Assembly: GCA_949291115.1 (NCBI GenBank)
Contig: CASETY010000007.1
Span: 1 to 64,000 of the forward strand
Direction of reading: 5' to 3'
Length of the DNA stretch: 64,000 bases
From: an uncultured bacterium
GTDB taxonomy: Bacteria; Bacillota_I; Bacilli_A; Acholeplasmatales; Anaeroplasmataceae
The position numbers and the translations under genes were made by a program. This document shows, in pieces, positions 52,809-62,987 of the stretch (position 1 is its first letter; each line of letters opens with the position of its first letter). A model generated the notes under the pieces. The model was not told where the DNA came from. It saw nothing but the letters and a program-made list of their open reading frames with translations, and made no database searches.

Positions 52809-53684
52809 ATGGCAAATTCAGAAAATATTGCTTTAAACAATACTATTGCGTATATTACTAAATATTTAAATGACCCAGAAAATTTATATGGTGTTTTAAG
52901 AGCAAGTTTAAAAACAGGAGACTTAGAAACACGTTTCGTTGATTTTATTGGTGCTAATATGATTAGCTATCCAGTATTCCCAATGTCAACAGATGAAATG
53001 CCTGACTATTCAAAGAAAAATGGCTACACAATTATTGATGAAGATTTAGAACGTCAAACAATCAAATGTTCACAAGACAAAGGTTATCAAGGAAGAATTG
53101 ATGCAGAAGATTTAAACGATAGTGGATTAACTGCAATTGCTATTATTAACAACAAAGTTAGACAAATGGAAGTTCCTTCAATTGATAAATATCGTTTAAA
53201 TAAATTAGTTACTGCTCCAGGTGCTGTAGCTAAATACAGTGTAAACTTAACATCTATGGATCCATTTGATTTATATGATGTAGCTATTGAAAGTTTAACT
53301 AATAATGAAATCCCTGTTGAAAATACTATTTTATATGTAACCCCTGATTTCTATAAAGCAATGAAATCAAGTGATAGATTACGTAGAACTATTAATGCAC
53401 AAGGTGATAGTGGTGTTGTTAATACTAATATTTATTTAATTGATGACGTTACTAAAGTCGTTGTTGTTCCAACTACTAGAATGCCTGCAAATGTTAAATT
53501 TATTTTAGTTCAACCTTTAGCAGTAGTTACTGCTATTAAACGTAACGTTACATATGTTAAATATGAACCAGAAGATTATGATGGTATTATGATTAATCGT
53601 AGATTAATCCATGACATTTTCCCTCTTGCTGATAGAACAAAAGGTATTTACTACGGTACTACAGCAGAGTCATTAGAAGAATAA
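52809..53684 (+). CDS. Major capsid protein
   Basis: A 291-residue protein directly after the scaffold; strong AAAGGAAG site; higher use of common codons than its neighbours, consistent with high expression. Motifs: NLYGVLRASLKTGDLETRF, GYQGRIDAEDLNDSG, VVPTTRMP. HK97-fold capsid shell. Confidence 0.88.
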   Translation: MANSENIALNNTIAYITKYLNDPENLYGVLRASLKTGDLETRFVDFIGANMISYPVFPMSTDEMPDYSKKNGYTIIDEDLERQTIKCSQDKGYQGRIDAEDLNDSGLTAIAIINNKVRQMEVPSIDKYRLNKLVTAPGAVAKYSVNLTSMDPFDLYDVAIESLTNNEIPVENTILYVTPDFYKAMKSSDRLRRTINAQGDSGVVNTNIYLIDDVTKVVVVPTTRMPANVKFILVQPLAVVTAIKRNVTYVKYEPEDYDGIMINRRLIHDIFPLADRTKGIYYGTTAESLEE

Positions 53685-53703
53685 TGATATTACTTAATGT
53701 ATG

Positions 53704-53724
53704 TTAGGGGCTATTTAGCCCCTA
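53704..53724 (+). terminator. Hairpin after capsid gene
   Basis: AGGGGCT (53706-53712) pairs with AGCCCCT; there is no T-run, and a repeated TACTTACTAT stretch follows. Probably protects the capsid mRNA or weakens downstream transcription. Confidence 0.5.
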
Positions 53725-53770
53725 CTTACTATTACTTACTATTACTTTAGTTTGAAAACAAGGAGGCTAT

Positions 53771-54172
53771 ATGACCCCTAAATTATATACAAAATTAATA
53801 ACTGTAAAAGATATAGAGTCACAATTTGGCTATGATTTAAAGTCAATGGTTACAATTGGTGGTTTTGGTTCGGCAAAAGATGCAGTTGAATCTTGGTTAG
53901 ATGAAGCTTGTGAAAGTATTAATGATTTAATAATGACTAAATGTGGCTTTGTATATGCTAAAAAATTAAATGAATATATTGCTAATCCTGCTAATAAAGA
54001 TGACGATGTTTATACTGTTATGTATTGGGCACAAATGTATGAAATGCGCTTCTTTATTGATAATGGTAGATTTAGTGCAGTAGGTAAAATAGATAATACT
54101 AGAAAAAAACATAGTGAAGAAGCAATAAGGCTTCTTTATAGTGCAGGTATATTAAGAGATGTGGTGATGTAA
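53771..54172 (+). CDS. Head-tail connector protein
   Basis: A 133-residue alpha-helical protein in the gp15/gp6-like connector position (WLDEACESINDLIMTKCGF). It seals the portal with the following proteins. Start ATG with AGGAGG. Confidence 0.65.
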   Translation: MTPKLYTKLITVKDIESQFGYDLKSMVTIGGFGSAKDAVESWLDEACESINDLIMTKCGFVYAKKLNEYIANPANKDDDVYTVMYWAQMYEMRFFIDNGRFSAVGKIDNTRKKHSEEAIRLLYSAGILRDVVM

Positions 54173-54173
54173 C

Positions 54174-54503
54174 GTGGGAATTAACACTATTCACGATTAT
54201 GCAGATGATTATATGATTAGTGATAATTTAACTAATGGTACTAAGATTAGAGGCAATGTTTTAGAAAATGTTAATTTTAATCGATTTGAAGCTATAACAG
54301 GTATTCCTAGAAATAAAGTATCAATGGTAATTAGAGCTAATGGTTGGTGTCAAGTATCTATTAATGATAGAGTTAAAGTTCCAATTGATGGCAAAATATA
54401 TCGTGTTGTTTCTATACTAAATAACTTTGATAATCCACTTGAATTTAAAAGAAGAAAGGATTCTGGCAACTTTACAGGAGCTAGTGACATTTATTTAGAA
54501 TGA
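54174..54503 (+). CDS. Head closure protein
   Basis: A 109-residue beta-rich protein starting with GTG, in the head-closure (gp16-like) position. KVPIDGKIYRVVSILNNF is typical. Overlaps the next gene by 4 bp. Confidence 0.65.
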   Translation: MGINTIHDYADDYMISDNLTNGTKIRGNVLENVNFNRFEAITGIPRNKVSMVIRANGWCQVSINDRVKVPIDGKIYRVVSILNNFDNPLEFKRRKDSGNFTGASDIYLE

Positions 54504-54814
54504 TCATATTGAATGAACAACAACTAAATGAATTATTAAATATATTGAAACAACATGCACCAGTCAGAACAGGTAACTTAAAAAACAATGGTATTCAAGG
54601 AATAGCTAATATTCAAAACGGATTATATATGTGTCAAATTGGTTATCCAGCCACTGGTGGTTATCCTGCGACTGAAGACTATGCGCTATATACTCATACT
54701 AAAAATAGGACTTCTAAAGGTTGGATAACAAGAGCAATAAATGAGTGGATATCAAAATTAAAAAGTGATTTAAATAATGAAATAGAAAGTGGGCTTGATT
54801 TCGATGAACTATGA
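54500..54814 (+). CDS. HK97 gp10-like tail-completion protein
   Basis: A 104-residue protein with the gp10 signature APVRTGNLKNNGIQG and ATGGYPATEDYALYTHTK. It overlaps neighbours on both sides. Confidence 0.75.
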   Translation: MIILNEQQLNELLNILKQHAPVRTGNLKNNGIQGIANIQNGLYMCQIGYPATGGYPATEDYALYTHTKNRTSKGWITRAINEWISKLKSDLNNEIESGLDFDEL

Positions 54815-55616
54815 AAAATTAACTGAATTAATAGCATCAACATTAAATGATGGTAAAGAATTGTTTGATTTAAAGTTCGTTAAAAACAATGAAGATTTTA
54901 ATGAAGACAATTTGATCTATGATAAGTTTATACATGGCGTAGTTAATTTAATGTCCAGAACTCCAAACACCATTCAAATGACGGATAATTCAGCAAATGG
55001 TATAACTGCAAATGGTACAGAAGTTTATCAAATTCAATTACTTGCTCCAATAACGTTTGATGATGAAATAAAAATGGAAAGTCAAATTAATAACTTTCTA
55101 ACAATATTTAATAACCAAACTATTGAAATAGAAGATACAACATTTTTCACAACACAAACATCAGTAATCAATTGGTCTAAATATCCATCACTTATTAACG
55201 GAGAAGAATATCAACTTATAATTATTCAATTTACAGCTATTACATTTACTAATTTTTTATTTGGTAATGAAAGAAGTTTAAAAATCAATAACGAAGTACT
55301 TGACTGTATAGTAGACGTGTCTTTATCTTCAAATAAAATGCTAAATACTGTAGTGTTAAATGGGGTTTCTGTGGCATATACACAAGATAACGGAACTCAA
55401 TGGAATTTAATTATTGATCTAATTTATAACAAAAATAGTGTATTACATAGAACTTTAATCAGTGACTTTTATATGAAAAAACAATATAGCATTGAATATA
55501 AGATTGATGCATTAGAATTTGATGTATCTAATGCAAGAATGCAGTCTTATGTTTTACAAGATATTACAGGTGATGTAATTAAATTACGCTTAACATTCAC
55601 ACAAGGCGGTATTTAA
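54804..55616 (+). CDS. Possible tail terminator/tube fusion protein
   Basis: A 270-residue beta-rich protein. The N-terminal half (about 1-145) resembles tail-terminator proteins (EIKMESQINNFLTIFNNQTI) and the C-terminal half resembles tail-tube domains (KLRLTFTQGGI at the end). Start ATG 54804 overlaps the gp10-like gene. The fusion reading is inference; it could be a single unknown tail protein. Confidence 0.5.
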   Translation: MNYEKLTELIASTLNDGKELFDLKFVKNNEDFNEDNLIYDKFIHGVVNLMSRTPNTIQMTDNSANGITANGTEVYQIQLLAPITFDDEIKMESQINNFLTIFNNQTIEIEDTTFFTTQTSVINWSKYPSLINGEEYQLIIIQFTAITFTNFLFGNERSLKINNEVLDCIVDVSLSSNKMLNTVVLNGVSVAYTQDNGTQWNLIIDLIYNKNSVLHRTLISDFYMKKQYSIEYKIDALEFDVSNARMQSYVLQDITGDVIKLRLTFTQGGI

Positions 55617-55617
55617 T

Positions 55618-56094
55618 ATGGCGAGTCAAGGTAATGCAAGAATAGATGTTTATATTCACACCAATGAGCAAGGTGAGCAGACTAGTACTATTCAAGATAA
55701 TAGTAGTAATAAAGCCATGAGTGAAGCAGCCCCTAAAACAGTAGAAGGAGCTAATTCTAAAAAACAAATGAAAGGTTTGGCTACAGCAGCAATGATAGCC
55801 ACTGGGATGTTTAATTATATGACATCTAATGTTGGTAAATATACAGGTAATTCACATAATCAAGCTATAGTTAATAATATTCAACAAGCAATTCAAATAG
55901 GAGCAATGGCTATTGTTAATCCTTATTTAGCCATAGGAGCAGTGGCTGTTCAAGGTATATCATATGCTCTTGATGAGAATTGGCGAAAGCGCCAAGAATC
56001 AGTAGAATTAGGACAAGCAAGAGCTCGTGCTGGTTATTCAAGTAGTGCAGCAGTTACAAGGAGAACTAATTATGGAAGTGGAAATTCGAATTAA
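55618..56094 (+). CDS. Short membrane-active tail protein, possible mini tape measure
   Basis: A 158-residue protein with two hydrophobic segments (LATAAMIATGMFNYM; MAIVNPYLAIGAVAVQGI). It is in the place where a tape-measure protein is normally coded and is far shorter than usual. It might be an ejection protein or short tape measure. Overlaps the next gene by 23 bp. Confidence 0.5.
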   Translation: MASQGNARIDVYIHTNEQGEQTSTIQDNSSNKAMSEAAPKTVEGANSKKQMKGLATAAMIATGMFNYMTSNVGKYTGNSHNQAIVNNIQQAIQIGAMAIVNPYLAIGAVAVQGISYALDENWRKRQESVELGQARARAGYSSSAAVTRRTNYGSGNSN

Positions 56095-58330
56095 TAACGT
56101 TTGGAAGTATATTACTAATGATGTTATAGGTGCAATAACAATTGATAGACGTGCCGATGAAGTCCTAGATAGTGGAAGTTTTACTTTCATTAGCACAGAT
56201 ATTGACTATAATATCCCACCATTGACATTATGTAAAATAGATGATGAAATATGGTTATGTTCAAGCGAATGTAACGAAGTAATGCCTACAAATCCTAGAG
56301 AATACAATCATAACGTTACATTGATTGAAGCAACGTATTATTTACAATGCTATATTGTAGGCACAAAAGCAATGTCCAATACAGGAAGTATGTATCCTAC
56401 AAACGAAAATAAAATTGAAGCAATTCGCCTTTTTATCAACAACAAATATGAATTAATTTTTGGTGACAAAGCTAATAAATTTTATTTTAATTATGGAGAA
56501 ATTAACACTGATTCTAGATGGAAAGAAGAACGTGAATATATGTTTGGCGCAGGAACTACAATGTTTCAAGCCCTTCTTGAAATCGGTAAAAGTTGTAATT
56601 CAATTCCACGAATATCTAGAATTGATGAAAACAGTGATAGTTTAGATTTTTATATAAGTTGGGATAGATTAGATAATCCTACTTCTATTTCACTCGATAG
56701 CTCTAAAATAATAAGTAGGCAATATTATCAAAGTGTTGACCAATACACAGCAATTTTAGAAAGTGAAGTAAGTGATATTGTTGATAGAACAACTGTTAAT
56801 AAAGTCAACGGGTTGACAGTTAGAAGTGAAAGCTATATAATCGAAGCAGATAATCAGGTTTTATTGCTGCCAACAAGAGTTGAACGAGTAACTAAGTTGG
56901 AAGCTAAGTTGAATACTAACTTGCATTACCATTATGTGTTCTATGATTGTTCACAATATTTTAATTCAGATAAGGCATGGGAAGATATTGATTCTGGAGA
57001 ACTTACGTCACAAATTCAAAAACTATCTGATTGGTCAAAATATTTTACTAATCAAAATGTCTATTATAATATTGTAAGCATATTAGGTCCTAATTATGAA
57101 GTTAGATTTAGTAGATATGGTGCATCTGAATATCCGTATGATAAAGATTGTTTAATAGTTACTACGGAATTCTTACTCACAAAAATTAATATTGATTTAT
57201 CAGGCGTAATATTAGAAAAATCACAATATGATTTATTGAATGCGTTAGATAAGCCTAAATATTGTTATTACACATATAATGATAATGTTATTCGTGGTAT
57301 CTATGAATATGAACATGATGATTTTTGGGGAGAATTGGTAAGTAGTGCTAGTAATCCAATGCTTTATTATTTTTTGAAGACATCAAATGGTCTTCTTGAC
57401 CCTCAAAAAATAGGCAATACTAATTATCTTTATTATAAAGGTGCATCAATAGATGATGTAAATAACTTAAGTATTAATCCAATAGATTGGACTTTCAATG
57501 TTGAATATATCCCGATATCTTCGCTTTATTTAATCTCTAAATGTAATAAAGTTCCATTTAACGAAGATGAAATTAAAAATGTATCAAGAGGTATTGAATT
57601 GTCAAGTTCAATGACTGATTTTGACTTGATTAATAAAAGCATTGATAAAAATAATAAGATGTTAGGTATGCCTGAGGTTAGTATTGAATATTATGGTGAA
57701 GATGTTAATATTAAGCCAACTAGGTCAATGATTATTAAAAATCAAACTTATTATATTTCAAGCGTTCAAATCACTAAGATGTTAGAACAAACAAGAACGG
57801 TCATTAATTTAGTAAGTGACTATAGTAAAATTGCTGAAGTTTATGGCGTTAAAAGTCAATTTGAAAGTACTAGATTACCATTAAATAACATCATAGATAG
57901 AGTAGTTTATTGTGGTGAATTTGAAGAAGCTGATAGTAGAGATAACGGTATTCAATTATTAGATTATAATGGATTGTTTAACTTATTTAAAATAGGAGCA
58001 TTGTTTAAAGATGGTGATGACACTTATTTGGCAGTTGAAGCTGTAGATAATTATTGTTTTGATTATCAAAGTAATTATAATAGCAGTTTAACTGATAACA
58101 TATACGAAAATAAGCAAATTCCATATGCTAGAGATGATAATGAATATGCGATTTATAACATTAGACTTGGTTATTTAGATGAAAATATTTCGCTAGCTAA
58201 TTCTAAAAAACTTCCAAATTATGGATCAACATATGTGAATTTAGATACTGGTGCTAGTCAAAAAAAGGTCACAGTTTATAAGGATGCTAGAGAAAAATTA
58301 ATTTTTGTTTGTAAAATAAAATATAAGTAA
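56072..58330 (+). CDS. Tail-tip/baseplate protein, Tal-like
   Basis: A 752-residue structural protein of prophage-tail type. The beginning (EVEIRINNVWKYI; DRRADEVLDSGSFTF) is characteristic of Tal/gp58-like tail-associated proteins that form the tip. The rest is beta-rich. ATG 56072 has AAGGAGAA upstream. Confidence 0.75.
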   Translation: MEVEIRINNVWKYITNDVIGAITIDRRADEVLDSGSFTFISTDIDYNIPPLTLCKIDDEIWLCSSECNEVMPTNPREYNHNVTLIEATYYLQCYIVGTKAMSNTGSMYPTNENKIEAIRLFINNKYELIFGDKANKFYFNYGEINTDSRWKEEREYMFGAGTTMFQALLEIGKSCNSIPRISRIDENSDSLDFYISWDRLDNPTSISLDSSKIISRQYYQSVDQYTAILESEVSDIVDRTTVNKVNGLTVRSESYIIEADNQVLLLPTRVERVTKLEAKLNTNLHYHYVFYDCSQYFNSDKAWEDIDSGELTSQIQKLSDWSKYFTNQNVYYNIVSILGPNYEVRFSRYGASEYPYDKDCLIVTTEFLLTKINIDLSGVILEKSQYDLLNALDKPKYCYYTYNDNVIRGIYEYEHDDFWGELVSSASNPMLYYFLKTSNGLLDPQKIGNTNYLYYKGASIDDVNNLSINPIDWTFNVEYIPISSLYLISKCNKVPFNEDEIKNVSRGIELSSSMTDFDLINKSIDKNNKMLGMPEVSIEYYGEDVNIKPTRSMIIKNQTYYISSVQITKMLEQTRTVINLVSDYSKIAEVYGVKSQFESTRLPLNNIIDRVVYCGEFEEADSRDNGIQLLDYNGLFNLFKIGALFKDGDDTYLAVEAVDNYCFDYQSNYNSSLTDNIYENKQIPYARDDNEYAIYNIRLGYLDENISLANSKKLPNYGSTYVNLDTGASQKKVTVYKDAREKLIFVCKIKYK

Positions 58331-58348
58331 AGGTTTGGTGTTTTAATT

Positions 58349-58525
58349 ATGGAATATAGATTTGTGTTAGGTATTATTTTTATAATTGCTTCCATAGCCA
58401 TATTTATATGGGGGTTGGTTTGGTCATTCAGCAATATTTATGCTGGAGGAGCTATAATGTGTATGGCTTTTATGGTGTTCTTGTTTGGTTTTAGTGTTGT
58501 ACGTTATATTAAAAAGCATTCTTAA
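58349..58525 (+). CDS. Small two-helix membrane protein
   Basis: A 58-residue protein, MEYRFVLGIIFIIASIAI and onward, with two membrane helices and a basic tail (RYIKKHS). GTTTGGTG precedes it; the ribosome-binding site is weak. It may be a phage membrane effector or holin-like; no closer assignment. Confidence 0.6.
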   Translation: MEYRFVLGIIFIIASIAIFIWGLVWSFSNIYAGGAIMCMAFMVFLFGFSVVRYIKKHS

Positions 58526-58549
58526 AGAGGTTTTAACCTCTTTTTATTT
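58524..58549 (+). terminator. Terminator within the tail region
   Basis: AAAGAGGTT (58524-58532) pairs with AACCTCTTT (58535-58543), then TTATTTT. The stem overlaps the stop codon of the small membrane gene. Confidence 0.85.
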
Positions 58550-58579
58550 TACAAAAAATTACTCGGAAGGAGTGATAAA

Positions 58580-59836
58580 TTGGAGATTATTTTAAATAAT
58601 GAATTTAACATAGTTAAAACAACTGATGAAAATATAATTAAAGGTAGTAATTCTTTTGATAATATTAATTTAATTATACCAAAAGACGCAGTAAATAATC
58701 TTTATCCAACAGTAACTTATAGGAGAGCAGATGGTAGAACATTCGGTCCAACAACAGCTAATAGCACTACAAATGACGATACTAATTACACTTATACTTT
58801 TAATCCATCAAGTAATGTTTTAGCTGTTGAAGGTGTTCTCGAGTTTACATTTACAATTAATTTTGAAGATAGTAATGCTAATGTCATCAAAACTAAAAAT
58901 GTAGCTATGTGCTTTGCTGAAATCTATGATGCTGTAATTAGTGGCAATATGATTCTTGTTGGTGGCGAAGAAGCTGTTGAAAATGTATTAACAATAGTTG
59001 AGACACTTCAATCGCAAACTTCTAATAATTCTACAAAGATTGCTAATAATGAAAATGAAATAAACAAAATAAAACAATCTTATTTAAAGAAAGTAGAATA
59101 TGATGCCACTACTTATAAATTTACATTTACTAAACAAGATGATAGCACTGTAACATATGACTTACCTATCGAAAGCTTAGTTGATGATGTTGTTTATAAA
59201 GATCATATTATTACTTTTACAATGGCTGATCAAGCAACAACTTATAAAGTTGATTTAACAGAGTTTTATCATCCTATAGTTGAAGCTAATTGGGATGGTA
59301 TAAGTGATAAATTTAGCTTGGTTAGTGAAAATAATAATCTAACAAATGAAAAAGCTATTTTAAAAGTTAAAATAGGTAGTATAACTATAGATTCATACTA
59401 CATGGCTAATGAAAATGGCAAGTTAATATTTACGGGGTCTATGACCTTAAATAATGTTGTTAATACAGTCTTTTTCATTACTTCTAATAGGAAAGATTTT
59501 ATAGTTAGATATGAATATAAAACTATTCCTAATATCACAGCTAGTGTAGAAGGTCTAGAGCCAAATGAAAAGCCAACAGTTAAGGTGACTACAAGTGATG
59601 AAAAAGACAATGTAGACTTATCTTTTGCACTTCCTAGAGGTTATGACGGATATGGTGTATTAAGCTTAAATATCGATGATAATGGTGATTTAATAATGAG
59701 AACTGATGGTATAGATGGACATAAGTTTTCAATTAATGGTGGTAATTTAGTTTATAGTTTTGAAGAACTAAACGAAATGATGCTTAAAGCACAAACAATA
59801 AATATTAAAGACGTAAGTAAAAAACAGAGGTGGTAA
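58580..59836 (+). CDS. BppU-like baseplate/receptor-binding protein
   Basis: A 418-residue protein whose N-terminus (NNEFNIVKTTDENIIKGSNS; VTYRRADGRTFGPT) matches the BppU N-terminal domain. A coiled coil (about 138-165) and beta-rich distal parts follow. TTG start with GGAAGGAG upstream. It probably holds fibre proteins. Confidence 0.78.
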   Translation: MEIILNNEFNIVKTTDENIIKGSNSFDNINLIIPKDAVNNLYPTVTYRRADGRTFGPTTANSTTNDDTNYTYTFNPSSNVLAVEGVLEFTFTINFEDSNANVIKTKNVAMCFAEIYDAVISGNMILVGGEEAVENVLTIVETLQSQTSNNSTKIANNENEINKIKQSYLKKVEYDATTYKFTFTKQDDSTVTYDLPIESLVDDVVYKDHIITFTMADQATTYKVDLTEFYHPIVEANWDGISDKFSLVSENNNLTNEKAILKVKIGSITIDSYYMANENGKLIFTGSMTLNNVVNTVFFITSNRKDFIVRYEYKTIPNITASVEGLEPNEKPTVKVTTSDEKDNVDLSFALPRGYDGYGVLSLNIDDNGDLIMRTDGIDGHKFSINGGNLVYSFEELNEMMLKAQTINIKDVSKKQRW

Positions 59837-59841
59837 TTATA

Positions 59842-60807
59842 ATGGAAGCTTTAATTTTAGGACGTGTTGTAGGTAGCCAATGGTACAGTGGTACTGCTAC
59901 TAATGACACTGAAATTTCATCACAATTAACAAGTGCAGGGTATACCGCATTAGAACGTGATTTGTATATTAATACATCAAATGGTGATTTATTTTGTTTC
60001 TTAGCTAATAGCTCAAATTTTAGTTGGCAAAAAATTGGTAATCTAAAAGGTGCTACAGGTGAAGGATTTAAGATTTCTAAAATCTATACTAGTGTAAGTG
60101 CTATGAATGCTGGATACGCTAATGATGGTGTAGCAGTTGGTGGATTTGTAATTATTAATACAGGCAATGTAGAAGATGCCGATAATGCTAAATTATACGT
60201 TAAAGGCACAACTGCTTATGAATATTTAACTGACTTATCAGGTTCTCAAGGTATTCAAGGTCCTGCATCTGTATTCGATAGTGCAGTTACCGTATCTACT
60301 ACAAGTGCGTCAACAGCAAGTGTAACATTAACAGGTGCTGGTACAGAAGAAAGTCCATTTAAATTTACTTTTGCTATCCCTAAAGGCGATACAGGCGCAG
60401 CTGCAGGATTTGGTACACCTACTGTTGATAACAGTGAAGCTAATCAAGTTGGTACAGCTAGTGTTGAAGTATCAGCAAGTGGTCCAGATACAGCTAAAAT
60501 ATTTAATTTTAAGTTTACTAATTTAAAAGGTGAAAAAGGTGCTACAGGAGCAGCAGGTGAAAGTGCAGAAATTACTAACGTAACAGCTACTGTAGACGCT
60601 AATGTAGGTACTCCGCAAGTTCAAGTAACTATGGGTGGCACAGCTTTACAAAGAACATTTGCATTAGATTTTAAGAATCTTAAAGGTGTTAAAGGTGATA
60701 CGGGTGCTACAGGTGCTCAAGGTCCAAAAGGTGATACTGGTGCTAATGGTAAAACACCTACATTATCTATAAATGATAAAGGCGAATTAGTCGCTACATA
60801 TGAATAA
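59842..60807 (+). CDS. Tail fibre with short collagen-like repeats
   Basis: A 321-residue protein starting [17 protein letters not shown] with AGAGGTGGT upstream. Ala/Thr/Val-rich repeats with Gly-containing ladders, ending in collagen-like [19 protein letters not shown]. Fibre or decoration protein. Confidence 0.75.
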   Translation: MEALILGRVVGSQWYSGTATNDTEISSQLTSAGYTALERDLYINTSNGDLFCFLANSSNFSWQKIGNLKGATGEGFKISKIYTSVSAMNAGYANDGVAVGGFVIINTGNVEDADNAKLYVKGTTAYEYLTDLSGSQGIQGPASVFDSAVTVSTTSASTASVTLTGAGTEESPFKFTFAIPKGDTGAAAGFGTPTVDNSEANQVGTASVEVSASGPDTAKIFNFKFTNLKGEKGATGAAGESAEITNVTATVDANVGTPQVQVTMGGTALQRTFALDFKNLKGVKGDTGATGAQGPKGDTGANGKTPTLSINDKGELVATYE

Positions 60808-60818
60808 GGAGATTAAGT

Positions 60819-61571
60819 ATGGCAACAACAACTAATTTAGGTAGAGTTAGAATAGTTCCAAAAGGCACTTGGACGAGTAATACTGCATATAAAGCCTTAG
60901 ACTTAGTTACACTTAACGGCAGTTCATATTTATGTATAGCAGATGTTCAAGGTTCAAGTGAACCCGCTTCGGATTTCACACATTGGCAATTAATCGCATC
61001 TAAAGGAGAACAAGGTATCCAAGGCGTGCAAGGTCCACAGGGTCCTCAAGGTGTTAAAGGCGACACTGGAGCGCAAGGACCTCAAGGAGTAAAAGGTAAT
61101 AAGGGCGACAAAGGAGACAAAGGTGATACTGGACCTCAAGGCGCTCAAGGACCACAGGGTCCAACAGGTCCACAAGGACCTAGTGGTGGGAATATAATCC
61201 AAGAAGTTGTTTACGGGGATGGAAGCACTGATGTTGATATCATATCTGGGGATAATGTATCTAAAGCATATAGAATAGATGTGTGTATAACTTGGGGTCA
61301 ATCAATGAGCCCTGAAGATATTACGGATGCCCAATTCACACTGGAATTCCAAGGCGGGTCAGTACAGGGACTTTTACAAAATGACCAACAAATTTTTGTA
61401 ACACTTGTTAAATCATTTGAAGGTGATTTTTTTATTGATAAATGTTCTAGCAACGGTTCATCTTATAATAACGACATAAAAAAAATAACAAATTATTTAA
61501 GATTCGGTTATCAGGGGCAATATTCATCAAATGAATTTTGTGTCCAAAGAAGATTTTATTTAGGAGAATAA
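60819..61571 (+). CDS. Collagen-like tail fibre
   Basis: A 250-residue protein. Residues about 1-60 resemble the small carbohydrate-binding-type head ([18 protein letters not shown]), 61-125 are about 20 Gly-x-Y repeats ([16 protein letters not shown]...), and a globular C-terminal domain follows. It forms a triple helix and may bind the host. Confidence 0.88.
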   Translation: MATTTNLGRVRIVPKGTWTSNTAYKALDLVTLNGSSYLCIADVQGSSEPASDFTHWQLIASKGEQGIQGVQGPQGPQGVKGDTGAQGPQGVKGNKGDKGDKGDTGPQGAQGPQGPTGPQGPSGGNIIQEVVYGDGSTDVDIISGDNVSKAYRIDVCITWGQSMSPEDITDAQFTLEFQGGSVQGLLQNDQQIFVTLVKSFEGDFFIDKCSSNGSSYNNDIKKITNYLRFGYQGQYSSNEFCVQRRFYLGE

Positions 61572-61572
61572 T

Positions 61573-62070
61573 ATGTATTTAGTAGGTTCAAAATTATTAG
61601 GATTAAAAAATCCAAGTGACGAAGATTATATAGATATTGTAGAAGACAATAAAAATTATAGAAAATTAATAGATGGTAAAGATGTTAATTTTAGAAACAA
61701 AGATTTATTAATAAAAATAATGAATTTTGAAGCTGATTTTAATCAGTGGGCTTTAGCAATGTCATGGAATTACCAATTAGATGCTGATATCATTAAGCAA
61801 GACTTTCCTATAGAATACCACATTTTAGAGCACAAAGAAGCATTGCAAAAATTTTTAAATGAAATTAAAAATAAAAGAGAAAGAAATTATCACCCAAATA
61901 TTTATGATAAAAATAAATGTATGTTTAAAAGTTGCTATCATATAGCTTATAACAAATTCATACTTGAAAATAATTCTATTATTTTAACTCCTGAGCAACT
62001 AGATATTGTTCAAAAAATCCATGATCATAAAATGACATGGGAAGAATACCTTAGCAGAACAACTTATTAA
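61573..62070 (+). CDS. Nucleotidyltransferase-like protein in tail operon
   Basis: A 165-residue protein whose start (YLVGSKLLGLKNPSDEDYID) recalls the G-S-x-L-x-G-L ... D-x-D-Y signature of nucleotidyltransferase-fold proteins. The later part (about 75-165) is helical. This is a weak, motif-only match; it sits one base after the collagen-like fibre gene, and the function there is unclear. Confidence 0.55.
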   Translation: MYLVGSKLLGLKNPSDEDYIDIVEDNKNYRKLIDGKDVNFRNKDLLIKIMNFEADFNQWALAMSWNYQLDADIIKQDFPIEYHILEHKEALQKFLNEIKNKRERNYHPNIYDKNKCMFKSCYHIAYNKFILENNSIILTPEQLDIVQKIHDHKMTWEEYLSRTTY

Positions 62071-62099
62071 TCTAAAAAACATTTGGGAGCGAATGAAAA

Positions 62100-62372
62100 A
62101 TGAATGAGAATGAGTTTAAAGCGCCACTTAAAAATGGAATATTAGTTATGCTTAATCCAAAAACAAGGAAAACAGAGTTTGTTGATCTATTTGAATTAGA
62201 AATAGTTGACGCACGGAAAAAAGGCTTTGTTGATGGATTTAAAGTTGGTGAATATTTTCAGTTATTAGAACATAATATTTCAGAATTAAGAGAAGCTAAT
62301 CAAAAATTAAAATCAAAACTTAATACTTTAATTGAGCATGTAAAAGAAATTAATGGAAGGAGTTTTAAATGA
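62100..62372 (+). CDS. Small coiled-coil phage protein
   Basis: A 90-residue protein with a C-terminal coiled coil (ISELREANQKLKSKLNTLIEH). Its stop (TGA at 62370-62372) is one base before the next start. XkdX/XhlA-like position, but no clear match. Confidence 0.55.
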   Translation: MNENEFKAPLKNGILVMLNPKTRKTEFVDLFELEIVDARKKGFVDGFKVGEYFQLLEHNISELREANQKLKSKLNTLIEHVKEINGRSFK

Positions 62373-62373
62373 T

Positions 62374-62970
62374 ATGTTAGCCATTAATATTGCTGAGTTT
62401 TTGAGAATTGTAGCCACTAATTGTAGCGAAGGTTTAGCATGGCTTTTAGGCATTTTAGGAACTGTTGGAACTGGAACTATAATTGGAGCTATAATAGCGA
62501 TAATCAAATCTAAAATACAAAGTAAAAAATTAATAGAAAGTGTTAATGAGAGTAATAAAGTCAATGCTAATTATTTAAAGGAACAAGTAAAAGAATTTGA
62601 AACCAAAATTAATGAAGCATTAAGTAAAACTGAAACTAATGTTGATAAATATGGTAAAGACAATTCTTTGATTGGTGAATTATTGTTAATGATATCATCA
62701 AAGCTAGGGTTTACTAGCGATGAGATAGTTAAAGTAGCTAATAAATATAAAGAGTTGCCACTAGCTAAAGATGATGTAGCATCTTCAATAGTCAAAGATG
62801 TAACTAAAGAAATTGACGCTAAAGAACAGCTTAAAGATGAAGAAACTAGAATGTTAAATAACCAAATTGAAAGTTTAAATCAAGCTCTTAATAGTTTAAA
62901 AGAACAAGAAAATGATAAAATATCAAATGAAGCAAACAAAGATAATATTGGGCTTAGAATAAGCTTATAG
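62374..62970 (+). CDS. Membrane protein with coiled coil, possible holin accessory
   Basis: A 198-residue protein with one or two membrane segments (about 17-43: LAWLLGILGTVGTGTIIGAI) and a long C-terminal coiled coil. ATG 62374 is placed after GGAAGGAG; an upstream ATG (62353) overlaps the previous gene. In phages such proteins accompany holins. Confidence 0.55.
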   Translation: MLAINIAEFLRIVATNCSEGLAWLLGILGTVGTGTIIGAIIAIIKSKIQSKKLIESVNESNKVNANYLKEQVKEFETKINEALSKTETNVDKYGKDNSLIGELLLMISSKLGFTSDEIVKVANKYKELPLAKDDVASSIVKDVTKEIDAKEQLKDEETRMLNNQIESLNQALNSLKEQENDKISNEANKDNIGLRISL

Positions 62971-62987
62971 AAAGGGGCTTTGATAAA

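Noticed and set aside
61018-61190. G-rich triplet repeats as a microsatellite or a T-box-like RNA
   Set aside because: They encode Gly-x-Y collagen repeats of the fibre protein, in frame.
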